From an uncultured Roseovarius sp. (lineage in GTDB: Bacteria; Pseudomonadota; Alphaproteobacteria; Rhodobacterales; Rhodobacteraceae): 64,000 nt of DNA. Numbering within the stretch: position 1 is the first letter of the stretch; every line of letters begins with the position of its first letter. The stretch is taken from assembly GCF_913057115.1 (NCBI RefSeq), contig NZ_CAJXNN010000006.1, positions 41,059 to 105,058 on the forward strand. The letters run 5' to 3'. The notes beneath the pieces were generated by a model. The model had not been told where the DNA came from and did no database searches. It saw only the letters and a program-made list of their open reading frames with translations. Of the stretch, positions 1 to 9,568 are shown one piece after another. A program made the translations under genes and the position numbers.

Positions 1-675
1 GAAGTCGAGGTCGACGACCCCAACAGCTTGCGCCGCAAGCGCACCTTCGACACGCGGTATGTGCGGTGTGAACGCCCCACGGTTATCACCGGCGGCGAAC
101 TCAGCCTTGATATGCTCGATCTGGTCTACAACCCGACGGCCCGCACCTATCAGGCCCCGCTGCAACTGAAATCCACGGGCGGCATCTTCATTGTCGACGA
201 CCTTGGCCGCCAAGCCGAACCGCCGCAAAGCCTTGTGAACCGCTGGATCGTTCCACTGGAAGAAAGCAAGGACATCCTCGCCCTGCAATCGGGCGAAAAA
301 TTCGAAGTCCCCTTCGATACCCTCGTTGTCTTCTCCACCAACTTCCACCCCAACGAAATCTTCGACCAAGCCGCCCTGCGCCGGATATTCTTCAAGATCA
401 AGATCGACGGCCCGAACCAACAGGATTTCCTGAAGATCTTCGCCATGGTCGCCAAGAAGAAAGGCGTGCCTCTGGACGAATCCGCCTTGGTCCATCTCCT
501 CAAGGTGAAATACCCCACGATCCAGAACATCTATGCCAACTATCAGCCGAACTTCCTGATCGACCAGATGATCTCGATCTGCGAATTCGAGGGCATCCCC
601 TATCAGATGACACCGGAACTGATTGACCGGGCATGGGCCAACATGTTCGTCAAAGACGAAAAGATCGTGAAATAG
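1..675 (+). CDS. AAA-family ATPase, C-terminal part (5' end outside window)
   Basis: The frame is open from base 1 to a TAG at 673-675, so at least 224 codons are visible and the start lies upstream. Visible ATPase features are a Walker-B-like IVDD (visible residues 64-67), a sensor-1-like strand ending FSTN (111-114) and an arginine-finger-like pair in AALRRIFF (127-128). The tail after about 170 resembles the helical lid of AAA proteins. The Walker A motif must lie outside the window. The cellular role cannot be told from this part. The gene is 39 bp upstream of the DEXH helicase and on the same strand, but I have no evidence that it belongs to the repair pair. Confidence 0.8.
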   Translation, partial: EVEVDDPNSLRRKRTFDTRYVRCERPTVITGGELSLDMLDLVYNPTARTYQAPLQLKSTGGIFIVDDLGRQAEPPQSLVNRWIVPLEESKDILALQSGEKFEVPFDTLVVFSTNFHPNEIFDQAALRRIFFKIKIDGPNQQDFLKIFAMVAKKKGVPLDESALVHLLKVKYPTIQNIYANYQPNFLIDQMISICEFEGIPYQMTPELIDRAWANMFVKDEKIVK

Positions 676-714
676 TCACTGGTCCGGGCAGGCGCATTCC
701 CCTACCTCTGGGGC

Positions 715-3174
715 ATGAGCGCGCTACCGGAAAAATTCCAAACTTGGTTTGCTGAACGCGGGTGGTCCATCCACCCGCATCAGCGCGATATGCTGGATCG
801 CGCCGCAGACCCTGCGACGTTGCTGATCGCGCCAACCGGCGGCGGCAAGACATTGGCGGGGTTTTTGCCAACCCTCCTGGAACTGTCGCAATACCGACGC
901 GATACCGACGCGATACATACCCTATATATTTCGCCCCTCAAGGCGCTCGCCGCGGATATCAAGCGTAACCTGATGACGCCAATCTCGGAAATGGATCTGC
1001 CCATCCGCGTCGAAGACCGCACCGGCGACACCCCCGCCAGCCGCAAGCGAAGGCAGCGCGCGGCGCCGCCCGACATTCTGCTCACCACGCCAGAAAGCCT
1101 CGCATTATTAACGTCTTACGAGGATGCACCGCGCATGTTCGCGGGGCTCGAACGGGTGGTGATTGACGAAATCCACGCCCTTGCCGACTCCAAACGCGGC
1201 GACCAATTGATGCTGGCGCTGTCCCGGTTGCAGGCCATGTGTTCCGGCCTGCGCCGCGTGGGCCTGTCGGCCACGGTGGAAGACCCTGATTCCATTGCGA
1301 AATTTCTGGCTCGCCACCCTGACCCCTGCCATATCCTCACCGCCGACCCGGAGCCTGATCCGGATATCTCCATGCTAGACATATCCGACGCGACGCCACC
1401 TTGGGCAGGGGGTGGCGCGGGTTATGCGATCCCGGCTGTCCTGGAAGAGATCAAGCGCCACAAGACCACGCTCATCTTCCATAACACTCGCGCGCAGGCG
1501 GAAATTTTCTTTCATAATCTGTGGCTTGCCAATGATGAGGCCCTGCCCATCGGCATCCACCACGGCTCCCTTGACCGCAGCCAGCGCGAGCGGGTCGAAG
1601 CGGCCATGACCCGTGGCGAGCTGCGCGCCATCGTCTGCACCGGCTCGCTTGATCTCGGTATCGACTGGGGCGATGTCGATCTGGTGATCCAAGTGGGCGC
1701 GCCAAAGAACGTCAAACGCCTCGTGCAACGCATCGGCCGCGCCAACCATCGCTACAATGCCCCCTCAAAGGCGCTTCTGGTGCCCGCCAACCGCTTCGAG
1801 GTAATCGAATGCCAAGCCGCGCTTGAGGCCGTGCAAGCCCATGATCTGGATGGAGAAACTCGCGGTCCCGGCCCGCTTGATGTGCTCTGTCAACACATCC
1901 TGATCGCCGCCTGCGCCGGGCCATTCGACGCCGAAACCCTGTTCAACGAAGTCCGCACCGCCGGCCCCTACGCCACCCTATCCCGCGCAGAGTTCGACGA
2001 CTGCCTCACCTTCTGCGCCACCGGCGGCTATGCTCTGCGGGCCTATGATCAATGGCAGCGCCTCAAACAAGACGCCGATGGTCTCTGGCACCTGCGCGAC
2101 CCGCGCAGCGCACGCCTCATTCGCATGAATATCGGCACCATTCAGGACACCGATACCCTAAAGGTGCGCATGCGCCGCAGCCGCGGCGGCAAACCCTTGG
2201 GCGAGATCGAAGAAGGCTTTGCCGCTTCTCTCACACCCGGCGATACCTTCCTGATCGGCGGGCAGATCGTACGCTTTGAATCCCTGCGCGAAATGGTGGT
2301 CGAGGTCAGCCGCGACAAAGGCCGACAGCCCAAGATCGCCACCTTCATGGGCACCAAGTTCGCCACCTCCACACAGCTAAGCCAGCGTATCCTGCGCCTA
2401 CTCGACCAAAGCGATTGGCCCGAGTTGCCCAGCCACACCCGCGACTGGATCGCCCTGCAAAACAGCGTGTCACAGCTTCCCAAAAACCGCCGCTTGCTGA
2501 TCGAGTCCTTCCCGCACGAAGGCCGCGAACACACCTGCGTTTACGGTTTTGCAGGCCGCAACGCCCAACAGACCCTTGGTCTCATCCTCACCAAACGGAT
2601 GGAGGAACTGGGCCTTGCCCCGCTTGGCTTTGTCTCAACCGACTACGCCACCCTGATCTGGGGGCTGGAGCCACTCACCGACCCCGGCCCGCTCTTCGAC
2701 CCCGACGCCTTGCGCGACGGGCTTGATCAATGGCTGGCAGGCAACGCCTTGATGAAACGCACGTTTCGGGCCTCGGCCACCATCGCGGGGCTCATTCAGC
2801 GCAATACCCCGCAAGCTCGCAAATCCGGGCGTCAGGCAACGTTTTCTTCGGACATCCTTTATGAAACGCTAGCCAAATACGACCCTGATCACCTTCTGTT
2901 GCGCATCACCCGGCACGAGGCCATGCGCGGATTGATCGACTTTGGACGCATCGAACAAATGCTCACCCGCATCGACGGGCGCATTGACCTGCGACGCCTT
3001 GATCGTGTCACCCCCTTCGCCGCGCCCTTGTTCCTCGAGGCCGGGCGCACCCCCATCGAGGGTGCTGCACAGGAACGCTTGCTCGCCGAAGAAACCGCGC
3101 GCCTGATGGAGGTCGCAGGCTTGACCGAGCAAGGCTTGCAATCGCCTGGCCCCCAAGGCAAGCAAACACCATGA
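715..3174 (+). CDS. Ligase-associated Lhr-like DEXH-box DNA helicase
   Basis: An 819-residue superfamily 2 helicase. Walker A APTGGGKT is at residues 39-46, the Walker B box is DEIH (in VVIDEIHAL, about 150), and motif VI is QRIGRANHR. The long C-terminal region after about 430 matches the Lhr-core type. Such helicases are usually encoded beside an ATP-dependent DNA ligase, an exonuclease and PdeM as a DNA-damage module, and are expected to act on nicked or branched DNA. The ATG start is at 715. The stop overlaps the pdeM start by 4 bp (ATGA), so the two are translationally coupled. Bases 891-916, in the early helicase core, hold two exact copies of an 11-bp unit. Confidence 0.9.
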   Translation: MSALPEKFQTWFAERGWSIHPHQRDMLDRAADPATLLIAPTGGGKTLAGFLPTLLELSQYRRDTDAIHTLYISPLKALAADIKRNLMTPISEMDLPIRVEDRTGDTPASRKRRQRAAPPDILLTTPESLALLTSYEDAPRMFAGLERVVIDEIHALADSKRGDQLMLALSRLQAMCSGLRRVGLSATVEDPDSIAKFLARHPDPCHILTADPEPDPDISMLDISDATPPWAGGGAGYAIPAVLEEIKRHKTTLIFHNTRAQAEIFFHNLWLANDEALPIGIHHGSLDRSQRERVEAAMTRGELRAIVCTGSLDLGIDWGDVDLVIQVGAPKNVKRLVQRIGRANHRYNAPSKALLVPANRFEVIECQAALEAVQAHDLDGETRGPGPLDVLCQHILIAACAGPFDAETLFNEVRTAGPYATLSRAEFDDCLTFCATGGYALRAYDQWQRLKQDADGLWHLRDPRSARLIRMNIGTIQDTDTLKVRMRRSRGGKPLGEIEEGFAASLTPGDTFLIGGQIVRFESLREMVVEVSRDKGRQPKIATFMGTKFATSTQLSQRILRLLDQSDWPELPSHTRDWIALQNSVSQLPKNRRLLIESFPHEGREHTCVYGFAGRNAQQTLGLILTKRMEELGLAPLGFVSTDYATLIWGLEPLTDPGPLFDPDALRDGLDQWLAGNALMKRTFRASATIAGLIQRNTPQARKSGRQATFSSDILYETLAKYDPDHLLLRITRHEAMRGLIDFGRIEQMLTRIDGRIDLRRLDRVTPFAAPLFLEAGRTPIEGAAQERLLAEETARLMEVAGLTEQGLQSPGPQGKQTP

Positions 3175-3833
3175 ACGGGCATAGTTTCACACTCGCAGGC
3201 GCCGACCTGATCGCTTTGGCCTCGGGCGCCCTGTTCTGGCCCGCGCAATCGCTGCTGTGCGTCTCCGACCTGCACCTTGGCAAATCCGAACGCCGCGCCC
3301 GTCTGGGAGAGCCGCCCCTGCCCCCCTACGAGACCCGCGATACTCTGGCCCGGCTTGAGGTTGACCTGAAAACCAGCCGCGCCACCACGGTGATCTGCCT
3401 TGGCGACAGTTTTGATGATAGCGCCGCGGCACAGGCGCTTTCCGAGGAAGAAAAGCTCTGGATTGCGGCAATGCAGGCAGGCCGTCGCTGGGTCTGGATC
3501 GAAGGCAACCACGATCCGGGGCCTGTTGAACTGGGCGGGACGCACCTGGCCGAATTACCGCTGCCGCCCATCACCTTCCGACATATCGCGCAACCGGGCC
3601 AAAGTGGCGAAATATCAGGCCATTATCACCCGAAAGTCACTATTCGGCCACGCGGTCGCGCCATCACCAGACCCGCCTTCCTGATCGACAGCGACAAGGT
3701 CATTCTGCCCGCCTATGGCACCTACACGGGAGGCTTGCGAAGCCACGATGCCGCGCTCAGCACCCTGATGCGGCCCGAGGCTCTGGCCGTCCTGACCGGG
3801 CCGGTGCCGCATGCCGTGCCCATGCCGCGCTAG
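3171..3833 (+). CDS. pdeM: Ligase-associated DNA damage response endonuclease/phosphoesterase PdeM
   Basis: A 220-residue calcineurin-like metallophosphoesterase. The metal-binding motifs are in order: DLHLGKSE (about 34), GDSFDD (about 78), GNHD (about 108) and GHYHPK (about 146). This set fits the PdeM group that travels with Lhr-like helicases and ATP-dependent ligases in DNA repair; the enzyme is expected to be cytoplasmic and to hydrolyse phosphodiesters. It is coupled to the upstream helicase by a 4-bp overlap. It ends tail-to-tail with the minus-strand LytTR gene (overlap 3830-3833), so no separate terminator fits between them. Confidence 0.9.
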   Translation: MNGHSFTLAGADLIALASGALFWPAQSLLCVSDLHLGKSERRARLGEPPLPPYETRDTLARLEVDLKTSRATTVICLGDSFDDSAAAQALSEEEKLWIAAMQAGRRWVWIEGNHDPGPVELGGTHLAELPLPPITFRHIAQPGQSGEISGHYHPKVTIRPRGRAITRPAFLIDSDKVILPAYGTYTGGLRSHDAALSTLMRPEALAVLTGPVPHAVPMPR

Positions 3834-4630
3834 TCGAGAATTCCCGCCGCCTCCAAATCAGGCTTGTACTTACGACTTACCGGCACCCGGTCACCATTGA
3901 CCAACACAAGAAAAATCTTGCCGGGTTTTTCCCTCTCCACCTCGACAATCGCTTCACGCGTCACCCAATGGGATCGGTGCGTACAATAGCCCTCCACTGG
4001 CTCCATCTCGTCAATCGCATCAATCAAGCGCATCCGCAGGGTTTCCTGACCCTCGGTCGTCACCACATCCACATGATGATCCCGACTTGACAGGCGAATG
4101 ATCGTGCCCGTGGTCTCCTCCGACAAGCGACGTTGCAACCTCGGTTGCTGTAGGGGCATCGCTGCCACCTCCTGCCTCGGGCTTAGGTAGGTGCCATTTT
4201 CGGTCGCCACCGTATGACGCCGTGTCACGAAAAACAGCCCGGCAATCAAGAAGGTGTTGATCGCAACATCAAGAAGCTGAACTGGCGGGACGCCCGACAT
4301 GATATCGACGGTACGACGCAAACCCCAAACCATTGGCGCAAAGATGAAGGTCATCAAGAGCGTCGCGGCGGCATCGAAAATCAGAGGTTTCCCGTTGCCA
4401 AGCCACGCCACCACCACGGAGCGTACAAGAAACCCAACAAGCACTGCGCCCGTCGTGATCGAAAGCCAATACAAGGACCGTACAGGCCATGCCATCAATG
4501 CATGCGTCCCAAATGGGCCGGCAAGAATAGCTACAACCGAAGCGCAGCCCCAGATAAACAGCGTCAATGGGTGCGTTAATACAGGACGCGACACCACCAA
4601 TTCTTCACGCAACCGACCTAGAAACAACAC
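3830..4630 (-). CDS. Membrane-anchored LytTR-family transcriptional regulator
   Basis: 266 residues from a GTG at 4628-4630. The first about 150 residues hold four hydrophobic stretches that look like membrane helices. The last about 100 residues are a LytTR DNA-binding domain, including the RSHWV segment and the VPVSRKYKPDLE ending typical of the fold. No phosphoacceptor receiver domain is present, so the signal probably reaches the DNA-binding part through the membrane domain; this is inference. No histidine kinase partner is adjacent. The start is uncertain because no clear ribosome binding site precedes the GTG. The DNA-binding call is good; target genes are unknown. Confidence 0.82.
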   Translation of the reverse strand: MLFLGRLREELVVSRPVLTHPLTLFIWGCASVVAILAGPFGTHALMAWPVRSLYWLSITTGAVLVGFLVRSVVVAWLGNGKPLIFDAAATLLMTFIFAPMVWGLRRTVDIMSGVPPVQLLDVAINTFLIAGLFFVTRRHTVATENGTYLSPRQEVAAMPLQQPRLQRRLSEETTGTIIRLSSRDHHVDVVTTEGQETLRMRLIDAIDEMEPVEGYCTHRSHWVTREAIVEVEREKPGKIFLVLVNGDRVPVSRKYKPDLEAAGILD

Positions 4631-4744
4631 TACTAGCCCCAGCTATTACTTTGGTTTCAAACTGTATATCTTGCAGACCCACAGGTGAATACCGACCGGA
4701 TCACAATTTGCGGAATGGCATCTCGAAAAAAGGATCAAACCCCC

Positions 4745-5167
4745 ATGTCGCGTGACATAAAAACCAAAATCCAAGACAGTTTTGCCGCCCAATCGCTGAT
4801 GCGCACACTCGGTGCCGAATTGACCTCGGTCACACCCGGACGCGTTGAGATCGCTGCGCCGATTCTCGACACAAGCCGCCAACAGCATGGCTTCGCCCAT
4901 GCGGGTCTGACCTTTTCCATCGGCGACAGTGCCGCAGGCTACGCCGCGCTTTCGACCCTACCCGCCGACCATGAGGTTTTGACCACCGAGATGAAAATCA
5001 ACCTTCTGGCCCCCGGCAAAGGCGCGCGCCTGATCGCACGCGGCAAGGTCATCAAACCGGGCCGCCGCCTGATTGTCGTGCAATCCGATGTATACGCGCT
5101 GCAAGACGGCATCGAAACCCATATCGCCCTGATGACCGGCACCATGATGCCCGTCGCACCCAAGTAA
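4745..5167 (+). CDS. PaaI-family (hotdog-fold) thioesterase
   Basis: About 140 residues with the PaaI-type signature: QHGFAHAG (the loop before the catalytic helix), then the acidic residue in FSIGDSAAG. The family hydrolyses aryl- or acyl-CoA thioesters in the cytoplasm. I chose ATG 4745 because AAGGA lies about 10 bases upstream (4733-4737). An in-frame GTG at 4685 would add an uncharacteristic 20-residue polar leader. It is divergent from the LytTR gene and convergent with folD, with a terminator hairpin between. The substrate cannot be read from the sequence. Confidence 0.82.
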   Translation: MSRDIKTKIQDSFAAQSLMRTLGAELTSVTPGRVEIAAPILDTSRQQHGFAHAGLTFSIGDSAAGYAALSTLPADHEVLTTEMKINLLAPGKGARLIARGKVIKPGRRLIVVQSDVYALQDGIETHIALMTGTMMPVAPK

Positions 5168-5194
5168 AAAGCCCCGCGCCAAAGGCACGGGGCT
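5166..5194 (-). terminator. Rho-independent terminator of folD
   Basis: Read on the minus strand, an 11-pair stem (AGCCCCG at 5170-5176 with CGGGGCT at 5188-5194, GCC/GGC inside, one C/A mismatch) carries a 3-base loop and is followed by five Ts (5166-5170 on the plus strand are A). It sits between the convergent thioesterase and folD. Only the minus-strand side has a T-run, so it serves folD best. Confidence 0.8.
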
Positions 5195-5216
5195 CAAATC
5201 TGCAATCCACCTTCGT

Positions 5217-6119
5217 TCAGGCCGTCAGCCCCTCGGGCTCAGACAGCCCATTGGCGCGGCAACAGGCCGTCACGGTATTTGCCAGCAGGCAGGCTATGGT
5301 CATTGGACCCACACCACCCGGCACCGGCGTAATCGCCCCGGCCACCTCGGCGCAGCTCTCAAAGTCGACATCGCCCACCAAACGGGTCTTGCCTTCGCCC
5401 TTCTCCGGCGCGTCGATCCGGTTGATTCCGACGTCGATCACCGTCGCACCGGGCTTGATCCAGTCGCCGGGAACCATCTCCGCCCGGCCAACTGCAGCGA
5501 CAACGATATCGGCACGGCGCACGACATCGGCGATATCCTTGGTCCGGCTATGGGCAATCGTCACGGTGCAGCTATCGCCCAGCAGAAGCTGCGCCATGGG
5601 CTTGCCCACGATGTTCGACCGGCCAATCACGACCGCATCCAAACCGGAAAGGCTCCCGTGGTGGTCGCGCAGCATCATCAGGCACCCCAAGGGTGTGCAA
5701 GGCACCATGCTTTTCTGACCGGTCCCAAGCAATCCCACGTTGGAAATATGGAAGCCGTCCACATCCTTGGCCGGGTCAATCGAGTTGATAACCAGATCCT
5801 CGTTCAGATGCCCGGGCAAAGGCAATTGCACCAGAATCCCATGCACAGCCGGATCGTTGTTCAGCTTGTCGATCAGCGCCAGCAGATCCTCTTCCGAGGT
5901 ATCCGCTTCCAGCTTGTGTTCGTAGGAATTCATCCCCACTTCGACGGTCTGCTTACCTTTCGAGCGCACATAAACTTGGCTGGCCGGGTCTTCGCCCACC
6001 AGAACAACCGCCAAACCGGGCGTGACCCCGTGCTCTTCCTTCAAGCGTGCCACATGGCCCGCCACCTTTTCCCGAACCGTGGCCGCAAAGGCCTTCCCGT
6101 CAATGATCTGCGCCGTCAT
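5217..6119 (-). CDS. folD: Bifunctional methylenetetrahydrofolate dehydrogenase/methenyltetrahydrofolate cyclohydrolase
   Basis: 300 residues, the usual FolD length. It interconverts 5,10-methylene-, 5,10-methenyl- and 10-formyl-tetrahydrofolate with NADP. Diagnostic stretches are YVRSKGK with the cyclohydrolase lysine, GILVQLPLP, the nucleotide-binding [12 protein letters not shown] and the near-C-terminal [11 protein letters not shown] chose ATG 6119 because AGGAAAG lies 9 bases upstream; an upstream in-frame start would add 11 atypical residues. It lies 89 bp downstream of the fhs stop on the same strand, so the two one-carbon enzymes may be co-transcribed. Terminator at 5166-5194. Confidence 0.96.
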   Translation of the reverse strand: MTAQIIDGKAFAATVREKVAGHVARLKEEHGVTPGLAVVLVGEDPASQVYVRSKGKQTVEVGMNSYEHKLEADTSEEDLLALIDKLNNDPAVHGILVQLPLPGHLNEDLVINSIDPAKDVDGFHISNVGLLGTGQKSMVPCTPLGCLMMLRDHHGSLSGLDAVVIGRSNIVGKPMAQLLLGDSCTVTIAHSRTKDIADVVRRADIVVAAVGRAEMVPGDWIKPGATVIDVGINRIDAPEKGEGKTRLVGDVDFESCAEVAGAITPVPGGVGPMTIACLLANTVTACCRANGLSEPEGLTA

Positions 6120-6208
6120 GTTCCCGATCTTTCCTGGTAAATCTGTTTCCACTCAGGGAAACGCATTCGGGCCCGGCTATGCGCCGGGCCCGTGCTGTCG
6201 TCAATGCT

Positions 6209-7885
6209 TTAGAACAGGCCTTCGATCTGCCCGTCGTCATTCAGGCAAATCTTCTCTGCCGCAGGCGTGCGCGGCAGGCCGGGCATGGTCATGATCTCAC
6301 CACAGACCACCACGACAAATCCGGCCCCGGCACTCAGGCGCACTTCACGCACCGGAACCGAGTGGCCCGTTGGCGCGCCGCGCAGGGTCGGATCGGTCGA
6401 GAAGCTGTACTGCGTCTTCGCCATGCAAACCGGCAGATCGCCATAGCCTTGCTCTTCCCAGAGTTTCAGCTGATCGCGGATCTTCTGATCGGCCAGCACC
6501 TCGTCGGCGCGATAGATCGACTTGGCGATGCGCTCGATTTTCTCGAAGAGCGGCAAGTCATCACGATAGATCGGCGAGAACTGGCTCTGACCGCTTTCCG
6601 CCACTTCGGCCACGCGGGTCGCCAATTGCTCGGCACCGGCACCACCATCGGCCCAGTGGCGGCTGACGATAGCCTCACTGCCTTGGCTTTCGACGTACTC
6701 CTGAACCGCCTTGATTTCGGCCTCGGTGTCCTTGACGAAGTGGTTGATCGCCACGACAACCGGCACCCCAAAGGATTTCAGGTTGCCGATGTGACGGCCA
6801 AGGTTGGCACAGCCTTCCTTCACCGCATCCACGTTTTCTTCACCAAGGTCATCCTTGGCCACGCCGCCGTTCATCTTCATCGCGCGCACGGTGGCCACCA
6901 GAACCACGCAATCAGGTGCAAGACCTGCCTTGCGGCACTTGATGTTCATGAACTTCTCGGCGCCCAGATCGGCCCCGAAACCGGCTTCGGTCACCACATA
7001 ATCGCTGATCTTCAGCGCGGTCTTGGTGGCGATGACCGAGTTACAGCCATGCGCGATGTTGGCAAACGGGCCGCCGTGCACGAAGGCCGGGTTGTTCTCC
7101 AAGGTCTGCACAAGGTTCGGCTGCATGGCATCCTTCAGAAGAACGGTCATCGCGCCTTCGGCCTTGATGTCGCGGCAGTAGACCGGGGTCTTGTCACGGC
7201 GATAGGCTACGATCATCGCGCCCAGCCGCTCTTCGAGGTCCTTGAGGTCGCTCGCCAGACACAGGATCGCCATGACCTCCGAGGCCACGGTGATGTCAAA
7301 GCCGTCCTCGCGCGCAAACCCGTTCGAGACACCGCCCAACGACGAGGTGATCTGACGCAACGACCGGTCGTTCATATCCACCACACGACGCCACACGACG
7401 CGGCGGGTGTCGATTTCCTGCTCATTGCCCCAGTAGATGTGGTTGTCGATCATGGCCGACAGAAGGCTGTGCGCACTGGTGATGGCGTGGAAGTCGCCGG
7501 TGAAGTGAAGGTTCATGTCCTCCATCGGCACAACCTGCGCGTAACCGCCACCGGCGGCGCCACCCTTCATGCCAAAGTTCGGCCCAAGCGAGGCTTCGCG
7601 AATACAGATCATCGCCTTCTTGCCGATCCGGTTCAGACCATCGCCCAGACCAACGGTGGTGGTGGTCTTGCCTTCACCCGCCGGGGTCGGGTTGATCGCG
7701 GTGACAAGGATCAGCTTGCCGTTCTCGTTGCCCTGAACCGAGTTGATGTAATCCTGGCTCACCTTGGCCTTGTCATGGCCATAGGGCAGCAGATGTTCGC
7801 CGGGAATGCCCAGCTTGTCACCGATTTCCTGAATCGGTTTCTTGTTTGCTTCGCGCGCAATTTCGATATCGGACTTGTAGCTCAT
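6209..7885 (-). CDS. fhs: Formate-tetrahydrofolate ligase
   Basis: 558 residues, standard length for 10-formyl-THF synthetase, which ligates formate to tetrahydrofolate using ATP. Visible: the P-loop-like [16 protein letters not shown] near residue 60, [16 protein letters not shown], and the C-terminal [11 protein letters not shown]. The start is ATG 7885, with GAGGA about 9 bases upstream; a longer frame upstream is probably not translated. Together with folD it forms the formate-fed entry to the one-carbon pool, which in roseobacters also handles methyl groups from marine substrates (family knowledge, not shown here). Confidence 0.96.
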   Translation of the reverse strand: MSYKSDIEIAREANKKPIQEIGDKLGIPGEHLLPYGHDKAKVSQDYINSVQGNENGKLILVTAINPTPAGEGKTTTTVGLGDGLNRIGKKAMICIREASLGPNFGMKGGAAGGGYAQVVPMEDMNLHFTGDFHAITSAHSLLSAMIDNHIYWGNEQEIDTRRVVWRRVVDMNDRSLRQITSSLGGVSNGFAREDGFDITVASEVMAILCLASDLKDLEERLGAMIVAYRRDKTPVYCRDIKAEGAMTVLLKDAMQPNLVQTLENNPAFVHGGPFANIAHGCNSVIATKTALKISDYVVTEAGFGADLGAEKFMNIKCRKAGLAPDCVVLVATVRAMKMNGGVAKDDLGEENVDAVKEGCANLGRHIGNLKSFGVPVVVAINHFVKDTEAEIKAVQEYVESQGSEAIVSRHWADGGAGAEQLATRVAEVAESGQSQFSPIYRDDLPLFEKIERIAKSIYRADEVLADQKIRDQLKLWEEQGYGDLPVCMAKTQYSFSTDPTLRGAPTGHSVPVREVRLSAGAGFVVVVCGEIMTMPGLPRTPAAEKICLNDDGQIEGLF

Positions 7886-8003
7886 GGTCATTCCTCTGCT
7901 GGCCGCCCGGCGGTTTTCACTACCCCGCCTATAGACCCTCCGCGACGTCAAGCAGATTGCGAATCCGACATATCCCGTTTCTGTTGCGGCGGCATGCCGC
8001 AGC

Positions 8004-8025
8004 GGCGTTTCGTTTCGGAAACGCC
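8004..8025. repeat. Hairpin in the fhs-MOSC intergenic region
   Basis: GGCGTTTC (8004-8011) and GAAACGCC (8018-8025) form a perfect 8-bp stem with a 6-base loop, in the 199 bp between the MOSC gene stop and the fhs start. A second palindrome, GCGGCATGCCGC, lies just to the left (7987-7998). No T-run follows on either strand, so this is a possible factor-dependent end or 5'-leader structure of fhs. Confidence 0.4.
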
Positions 8026-8084
8026 GAGAGGGATGTCAGGCCTTGTTTCCGGAATTCGGGCGACGTCGCGCGGGCCTGCCTGCC

Positions 8085-8684
8085 TCAACGCCCGCGCGCC
8101 GCCTCCAGATGCGGCCAAACCGGCTGATCCGGGATATGCAGACGCATGACATCGCCCACCCGCAAAACCCCCTCGCACTCGACCCAGGCCGTCACACCGC
8201 GCCGCCCCTGCGCGGCGGCCTTGAACGCCTTGCCAAAGCCAGGTGCGTCCTCGTCGATCACCTTCGCGGGCAAATGGCAGGGACGGTTTTCCATATCCAC
8301 AACCAATGTCGTGCCAGCTTCGGTCTGCAACCGCGACGAGGGCGGCACATGGGTGAAATCCGGGATCCCTTCCAACACCATTGAGGCCCCGACCCAAGCA
8401 GGCTCCACCCGTTCAACCCCCATCTCCCGCGCAATCGCAGCCAGATCTTCCGCTGACAGCACCGAGAACTGCCGCACATTGCGGATTTCCGTGCCTTTTG
8501 GGTACTGCGCCACGACCCGGCTGCACGAGGGGCGCGTCAGGCCTGCATGCTCTTCCCCAGCGACCCCGGCATAGCTGGCCATGACCTCTTGCAAAGGGTT
8601 GGCCCGCAGGCTGGTTGCCCGGTCATCAACCCGGCCCAGCCAAGTGATCCTCGCGGTGAAATCCGTGGGAATAAGTGCCGGCAT
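8085..8684 (-). CDS. MOSC domain-containing protein
   Basis: 199 residues from ATG 8684. The MOSC core is seen in MENRPCHLP (about 140) and the C-terminal GRRGVTAWVECEGVLRVGD beta-barrel ending. MOSC domains occur in molybdenum-cofactor sulfurases and YiiM/YuaD-type proteins and are thought to handle activated sulfur or Mo-cofactor-bound substrates. Here it is a free-standing domain with no PLP-dependent sulfurase part. It is followed at 200 bp by fhs, with a hairpin between. The substrate is unknown. Confidence 0.82.
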   Translation of the reverse strand: MPALIPTDFTARITWLGRVDDRATSLRANPLQEVMASYAGVAGEEHAGLTRPSCSRVVAQYPKGTEIRNVRQFSVLSAEDLAAIAREMGVERVEPAWVGASMVLEGIPDFTHVPPSSRLQTEAGTTLVVDMENRPCHLPAKVIDEDAPGFGKAFKAAAQGRRGVTAWVECEGVLRVGDVMRLHIPDQPVWPHLEAARGR

Positions 8685-8777
8685 TTGTCGCCCCTGTCCT
8701 GCTCGAAATCGGCGACACCGTCGCCGGAGGCCGGCAAAGGGTCAATTGACAAAATGTGATCGGATGTATCAGCGCGC

Positions 8778-9563
8778 TCAGACGGTCAAGGTAAAGAACA
8801 TCCGCCGAAACGGGAACAGGACCGACCCATCACCGCGCACCGGATAGGCGGTATGCATCACGTCCTCATAGCGGCGGATGATCTCAGCCTTTTCGTCTGG
8901 CTCCAAGGCCTCAAGGATAGGTCGCGCATAGGTGCTTTCGGTAAAGCGCCGCACCGGGTGGCTACCCTTTTCGGCCATCAGGCGTTGGAAATACTCAGTC
9001 TCCCACAGGCGAAACTTCCCAAGCGGCGACAGAAGTTCATCGTATTTCACCGGGGCCATAACCCCCGGCGTGCCCATCTTTTCCACCCGACCGGGGAACA
9101 ACTCCTCGGCAAGGCTCAACCACACGCGATGCGATGGGGCCTTGTTCTGATGCGGCATCTGCACGGCAAGCGTACCGCCCTTGCCCAGCATCCCGGCCAA
9201 ACGTGGCATCAGCTTTTCATGCTCGCCCACCCAATGCAGCGCTGCGTTGGAAATCATCAACCCCGGTGCACGGCGCGGGTGCCATTCACGAATGTCGGCC
9301 TGTTGCAGGCTGTCGTATTCAGCCACCCCGCGCGCCTTTTCCAGCATCGCAGGCGAGGCATCGACCCCAACCAGATCACGGACACCTGCCCGGGCCTTCA
9401 AGGCCGACCCAAGCGCGCCATTGCCACAGCCCAGATCAACAACATCCCCGGCCCCCATCTGCCCCACGGCATTCAGCAGGTCCAAACCGGGGCGCAGGCG
9501 CAAATCCCCGAACCTTGCATAGGCCCGGGGATTCCAATCGGCGGTCTTCACTTGGCCGCTCAT
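8778..9563 (-). CDS. tam: Trans-aconitate 2-methyltransferase-like SAM-dependent methyltransferase
   Basis: 261 residues. Motif I is VVDLGCGNGALG (residues about 41-52), followed by the acidic VGVDASP and post-motif LMISNAALHW. The pattern and length match Tam, which methylates trans-aconitate to relieve aconitase inhibition. The start ATG 9563 lies 5 bp after the ftsH stop, so it is probably the distal gene of the ftsH transcript. A different small carboxylate substrate is possible, so the symbol is probable rather than certain. Confidence 0.8.
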   Translation of the reverse strand: MSGQVKTADWNPRAYARFGDLRLRPGLDLLNAVGQMGAGDVVDLGCGNGALGSALKARAGVRDLVGVDASPAMLEKARGVAEYDSLQQADIREWHPRRAPGLMISNAALHWVGEHEKLMPRLAGMLGKGGTLAVQMPHQNKAPSHRVWLSLAEELFPGRVEKMGTPGVMAPVKYDELLSPLGKFRLWETEYFQRLMAEKGSHPVRRFTESTYARPILEALEPDEKAEIIRRYEDVMHTAYPVRGDGSVLFPFRRMFFTLTV

Positions 9564-9568
9564 GCGCG

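Noticed and set aside
6179..8149. 656-codon open frame opposite fhs
   Set aside because: Same mirror effect; composition is rich in His and Arg, and the minus strand is an unmistakable formate-THF ligase.
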